The notes under the pieces were generated by a model. It saw nothing but the letters and a program-made list of their open reading frames with translations. It made no database searches and was not told the DNA's origin. DNA of 64,000 nt from Galbula dea (Eukaryota > Chordata > Aves > Piciformes > Galbulidae), in NCBI GenBank assembly GCA_013399015.1, contig VWZX01008142.1, positions 970,675 through 1,034,674 on the forward strand, read 5' to 3'. A program made the position numbers and the translations under genes. Of the stretch, positions 58,071-64,000 are shown one piece after another (position 1 is the stretch's first letter; every line of letters starts with the position of its first letter).

Positions 58071-61000
58071 AGAGGAATTTAAGGGTAGAAGTTCTTCTAG
58101 AGGTGCTGAGGGTTATGGTCCTGCTGAAAGATTAGTGAGACATTCAGCTCCACATTTGTTAGAACCCATAAAACTTGCCAAGACTGTAAATAAGTGATGT
58201 CTGGGCTTTGATGTTGACTGAACAGTGTAAATACAGGTGGGTACAAAGCTGGAAACAAGGTTTGGTATGAAAAACCAAGATGAAGGAAGAGAGAAAAATG
58301 TCCTGCTGTAAACACCCCTTTAATAATTCACTGACACAATAGACAACTTCCAGAAGAAATAGTCTTCCCAGATGTAACTGTGAGAAGAAACCCAATTACA
58401 GAGCCAAAATTATACACATATTGCAGGATGATGATAATAATGTGTTAGGTACAGAATATGCTTAACAAAAAAGTCAGGAAAAGGTATGCTGTTTCCTTTC
58501 TATTGAGGTTTGCTTCTCTTTCAGATACTGTATATACCTGCCTAGTACTAACAGCACTGAGGTACACTTGCTGTTTGTAAATGAAGTATTTGAATTGTAA
58601 GCAGAGGCTCAGGATTATGAAGCTTTTCACTGCCAACAAAATGCCTAGATGCCGAGGGACCCAATTACTTGCTGGTCCCAGGGTGCAGGTAAAGCTCCTT
58701 TCTGATTACCAGAGGTGACTTGAACTCTCAGACGTTGCCTGATTCCTCATCATCTTGGCATCGTGCTGAGTACCAGCAGCAGGCAGGGATGAGGGTTCTT
58801 GTGTCCCTGTCCTGGGTGTGTATTTGTGCAGATGATGGCTAGATGGGAGCCTTCTCTCTCTAGAGCCCAGCTCTCTGAGGTTTGCAGAGTAATGTTTTCC
58901 ACAGCCCTGCTTTCAGCTGTAGGCAGTTCTGGCTTCATATTTCAGGGGAGGCAAGGTTGCTTTTCTGCTGGGAGGGTTTTACTGTGCTGTAGTGTTTTGC
59001 TGGTGTCCTGAGGTCACTGGGTGTCACTAGTTGTGGATAAAGGATCCTCAGTGTGACTGTGGGCTGGAGATGTGCTACTTTTTGTCCCTTCTGCCCCTTC
59101 TCTGAAGATCTGATAGAAGAGATGCCTTTGAGAAAGGCTTTTTCGACCTGCTTCAATGCAGTAATTGATTACTGAGAAACAGCAGTAGTAGCAGGGAGTA
59201 TGAATGCAATTTTCTCTTGCATGATTTGGCTGAAGATCAGAAATGTGCTTCAGTGAATAGGAACATTGTTGATTAAAATGGCATGACTGTTGATGCCATA
59301 TTACAGTGGTATCTTGCAGTGTTGGTAGCTCAAATCTATCTTTTCTTGTTAACTTAAAGTTTAAACACTGAGAAAACTAGGAATTTAACAATTACCCCCT
59401 GCAACCTATGCAGACCTCGAGGTATGAGCCAGACTGAGAGATAAGCTAAGAAAATGAGTATTTGGTTTTCATTCATTCTTTTTTATTCAGCTGAAAGAGC
59501 TCTACACAGCTTTAAATGCTGCTGCATGTCATTGTTAGTTAAATATAAACTGATGGTAATAGATTAGGTGTAAGATGTCTTGTGAGGGTGACTACCTGGC
59601 AGTGGCATATTATTAACAGTAGTTTAAATGTTTGTACTTGTTTCAGAACAAAAAGGGGAGTTGTATCTATTTTTAACCTGAGTTTCTGAACTGTCTAACT
59701 GGAACTTAGTACTGGGGAAGCCTTAAAATAAATACTATTATTCTTCATAATGACCTTTAGGATATGATGGTTGTGGGTTATTTTTTGTTGTTGTCAAGTC
59801 AGAAGTGTTGAAAGCTCACCCCTCAGCTAACAGGGGTAATTTTTGTTTGTTTTTGGTGTTTGCTTTACTACTTTGAGAGAAGCTGAAGATCAAAATCTCT
59901 CTGTATAGACCTGTGCACTTCTTCTTTGTGGTTGATAGTATTTACACAACTGATGAGGCCATTTTCTAGGCTGTTTCCTTCATTGCAAGACTGACTGGAA
60001 TCACCTTCAAACACCCTTTAACCCAGCACCTGAGAGGGAGCACCCTCTCATTTGCTGTTTGGGGACCTTGGTGGCCCCCAGTGCCTGAGGACAGTGTGTG
60101 CACACATGCACGTGTCTGGGGTGTTCCTGCATCCCCAGGGATGGGGCTGTGCCCAGGACCAGGGTTTGTGAGCCATGTTGCCTGGAGGTTTCCTTGGACC
60201 ACAGTACCATGAGGGCAGAAGCAGAGGGATGGGGAGGAGAAGCATTCAACAGTATTTAGCAGGGACTCTCCCCAAACCAGGCTGATATGCTCCCCAGCTT
60301 CTCTATTAACTTGTGGGGGACCTGCTACCACAGGTGTCTCTGGATTGTGTCAGTGGGGCACACTGGGAGCAGATTATGGGAAATAAGAGCCTGTAATGGT
60401 TGGGCTACAATGCTAGGGGATTTTTACAGTAACCACAGTAACCCTTGTGCTGTGAGAATCCAAAGGTCAGAGAGGAAAATTGCAATGCCAACATCAATTA
60501 GTAACTGAGAAAGGGAATTACTGTAATTAGGTGCCAGACTATCCTTCCAAGCCCTACAGTAGGCTGCCACCCTTCTCTAGTGACAGGGAGCAGCACAGCA
60601 GCAGGTACTGCCAGGCCAGGAGAAGCAGGCAGATGCTGCACAATAAAATGAGAGCAGGGAGCAGGCAGGCTTTGTCTGTGAAGGATCTGCCATCCCATAA
60701 TTCATTCCTGCCCTCATTCACCAGAGGCTGAATGAGAAGCTCTTTGTTCACTGGATTTTTCTGTTTTATTTTGCTTTTTCTTTCAGTTTGGATGGGTTGG
60801 GTTTTTTTTTTTCCTTTAAGGTAGTTTATGAGAACTGACTAAGGAAGGCAGAGAAGATCTGGTGGTTCAAAAGATCTTTTTTGCAGTTATTCATGCAGGA
60901 ATGTTTATTGATTTTTTTTGTTTGTTTTTGTGTTTGCTTCCAATCCACACCTCTGGGATCCATTCCATTCTGTGGGGATTATTGCTTTGGAAAAAGGCAG

Positions 61001-64000
61001 GAGGTTGAGGTCTTGTAGCACTTTCTGCAAGCCAGCTCAGCAAGAGCTGTCTGGGAGGAGACCAAGAAAGGGTGTAAGCAGCTGCTGTAGAAATGCAGAC
61101 AAGCAGCTGAGGTAGATAGGGAGGGATCAGGGGTACAGTCTAAAGAATTCACAGAGGGATGTGCTTGTCTGATGACTGTTCCCTTCCACTCCAGTGCTAT
61201 GAAGGATATTTGTGCCCAGAGCTTGTACCAAGGGACTGTCATCCCCTCGTGTGTGGTGACCCCTTGTACACACACCCTTGCACAATTAACTTAGTGCAGT
61301 CTTCACCCACTTCCCTGTCTTCAAGAGGACCTCAAATAGTGAAATGGTTTTGGCTTCTTTTTCTCCCTTGCATGGTGGGGATGGACCATGGCAGCATGAT
61401 GTCCTTACGGTGTCACTTGGCAAGGAGGCTTAGACTTGTCCTCTACAGGCTGGACGTTAACTGGGCTGCCAAATGACTTCCTGGCTGCAATGAAGAAATG
61501 TGGTGTCATGCTAAGGAGGAAATGACAGAGCTACAGCTGGATGTCTGCCTCCCTAGAAGCTATAGTAAAAGAAGAGAATGAGAAAAATGAGGGATAATTA
61601 CAGACTGGTTTGCAGGTACGACAGGGAGTTCAAATTGCCTTGTGTAGAAGCAGTGATTAGACGATTTTAATTGCTCCTGATGATGATGTCTTTTAAAAAA
61701 CAAAACAGCTTCAAAATTTCTCTGGAAGGTTTTTGTGATGTTGGACTCCCCAGTGCAGAATGATCTGAGCTCTGCTGCTGTGTCCTGATGACAAGACTTT
61801 TCCCAGCACTCAGCTTTAGAAATAGTCTATGGAAAGGTGTTCATGTCCCAGGCATCATGTGGAAGAAAAAAATGTGAGGGGAAAGTCCTCCTTCCTCCCC
61901 AGAACAATAGTTCTTTATCTCACTTGGGGTCATGCTCCAAAATGTTGAATCTCTTTCCCTTGAAAAAATGAAAAAAGGTTTGAAAATAAACATGGAAGAA
62001 CACCTGGTTTGCAGGAAACTTTTTACAGGGGGGGAAAAAATATCAAAAGCAGCTTGATGTTGACATTTTTGTTGTAATTGCTGATTATGTCAGAGGAACC
62101 AATTTGTATCAGTTTCTTGAAAATGTTTTCATGTGTAAAATTCAGATTTTGTAAGTGAAGACTCAAACAGGACAATATTATTAAGGATAGAAGTGTTTTA
62201 TTTTCTGGCAGAAGAAGTTTGGAACAATGTCACTCAGTTCTGGCCTCTGCAGAGGAGAGTGAAACATCACTGGAGTCTGGCTGCCACTTATTTCCTTTAA
62301 GCATTTTGCTAGAAAAATATTCATTTGAATATTTCTTTTCTTACTGTAGTTTTGTACAGACATTCACCTGCATCTTCCTGTGTTTAGTTTTCACATCTTG
62401 GAAGAATAATTCCAATAGGTAAAAGATACAGAGTGTGACCATTAAATCTTGTTAATAACAATGCAAACTATTGGATGGCAACACTTGTAAATATATGCCT
62501 GGCTTTGCAGGATGCCAAGACATTGGCTAGGGACACAGAGCTCACCTTAAGTGACAATAAATATTTTATATTTAGAGGTTCATTATTGAGCCAAATGAAC
62601 ACAGAGAACTGCAGCATTTCTTTTTGGGTGTATTTTTTTTTTTTGGGTTGGTTTTGTTTTATTCCCTTCCCTCCCCCTTTTGTTTTGGGTAGAGGCCTTA
62701 TGCAGGCTGATGGCAGTCCTGGAGAGAGATCCAGCCTCACTCGAGTGGGATATGGATGCAGCTTTTAATCAGAGATGACAGCTATAAAGGCAACGCTAGG
62801 TGCAATACCTCTGAGACCTGTACCCTTGCTGGTGCTCACACTTGCTGGGAGGAGGAGGTGAGCAGAATGAGAGAATGATAAGATTTGAACTTTGGAAGAA
62901 ATGCAGGCATTTGTTTTTAAGAAATATTATTTCTACCTGTGTTTTCCTTCATTCCTGTCTTTTCTGCTCCTTCTGATAAACAATGTGGCTATGTTATAGA
63001 AAGGATAAGCTGTGAAGTGGGTTAAATGAGAAGGTTTTCCTTGGAGGGGAAGAAACTGGAAGTGACCTGGACCTATATTTTGTAGTTAAATGGATTATAG
63101 CTGCAAAACTATGCTGTAGCAAGATGACAAGTAAGACTGGGACACAAGCTGGAGAGGCTGTGGGTGACTGACAAAATCTGGAGGGTGTTTAGTGTTTGTG
63201 GGATGTCTGTTTTTAAGAGCTTCTAGAGAGCTGGATAGCTTCAAGAGTAATGTCAAGTTGTTCTGGGGTCAAAAAAGAAATGCTGAATTACTGCAGGAGA
63301 AGTGTGTGGGGTTTGCTGTCTCTGAAACTGCTTGTGAGCTCCTCTGGAGGCACAGTGTTGTGGGAACACCCCCAGAGGTGCAGTGCTCTGGGCAATGGGG
63401 TGAGGGTATGGGGTGAGGATGTACTTGCATGGTTGTCACCCCAGCCTCCTAAGTGTGTATAACTGTGTACTTGTGTGGAAGCTGTCTCTATCTAGGTGAA
63501 AAGGACCTCAGTCACACTTTCATTCTCATATTATTTTAACATTACCATATTTTAGTTTTTTCCCATTATTAATGAATGGATTGAGTCCCTTTCAAAGCAA
63601 GTCAGTGTTTTTTCCAAACACTGGACTGAAAATTCTGACAAAGCCCTGTATATAATGAGACTTGGTGCTGGAAAGTCACTGAAATGATTCAGGCATCCAC
63701 TTTGGTGCTCACCTGTTAGGGGATGACTTCACACATGATGTGCTTTGGGAAACGAGCGTGCATTTATTTCTCTGTTTAATTGGATTTTTGTGTGAGTGAA
63801 ATTTGTTAATACTGTTATATCACAAACTTTGCCAGCTTGCCAAACTCCCTCAAAAGAGTTAACTGCTATTTCTGAACAAGATCCTGCAAACCAGACACAG
63901 CCTGGGATGACCTGGGAAGTGGTCACAGCTTCAGATGGAGTTGCTGTCACAATTACAATAACTCAGCAGTCATATTATCAATCCTCCAGCCCTCTGAACT
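58071..64000. other. Intergenic DNA, no gene recognised
   Basis: Unique sequence with several T-runs (for example near 60793, 60908 and 62631). Small open frames only. The stretch around 63500-63620 is AT-rich and low in repeats, but nothing in it can be assigned. Confidence 0.55.

Noticed and set aside
1..64000. Prokaryotic-type systems (operons, CRISPR arrays, phage or plasmid modules) and tRNA/rRNA/snRNA genes
   Set aside because: Nothing resembling direct-repeat spacer arrays, Shine-Dalgarno linked gene strings or recognisable structural RNA boxes was seen; the window is ordinary vertebrate nuclear DNA.

Overview
This is a vertebrate nuclear genomic window, almost certainly from a bird. 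The dominant interspersed repeat is the CR1 LINE: about nine copies or fragments, several ending in the typical ATTCTATGATTCTA-like tail. Genes have short exons with GT-AG or GC-AG splice sites, introns of 0.5-4 kb, one CpG-island promoter and AT-rich non-coding DNA. I see no prokaryotic, viral or organellar gene organisation. One undetermined base (n, position 4853) shows the source is a draft assembly.

Layout. Positions 1-5.9 kb hold the last three coding exons of a plus-strand gene (gene A) whose 5' part lies outside the window. Its encoded C-terminal 118 residues are basic/acidic and low in complexity, with two basophilic phosphosite-like motifs and a hydrophobic C-terminus; I could not name the gene. 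About 5.9-12.0 kb is its 3' UTR plus intergenic DNA. A CpG island at about 12.0-12.56 kb starts gene B, an 11-exon plus-strand gene (coding span 12110-32298). I reassembled it exon by exon into a complete 487-residue, 12-TM major facilitator protein of the SLC22 family, closest to SLC22A15. It has PESPRWL, ELYPT and G-x3-D-x2-GRK signatures but an unusually short first extracellular loop. Its 3' UTR runs to poly(A) signals at 33378 and 33675.

From about 33.7 kb to 64.0 kb I find no convincing protein-coding exon. The stretch contains CR1 fragments, simple repeats, one GC-rich islet with a good splice donor, several AT-rich homeodomain-motif-dense segments that could be conserved non-coding elements, and one statistically long but unrecognised antisense ORF (57408-58070).

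The most notable observations are: two introns with the same non-canonical GAG|GCAAGTA donor in two neighbouring genes; a competing GT donor in gene A that would replace the protein C-terminus in another frame; an upstream ORF that overlaps the gene B start codon out of frame; and the divergence of gene B from mammalian SLC22A15, which leaves orthologue versus paralogue open. I did not find evidence for a wholly new biological system here.
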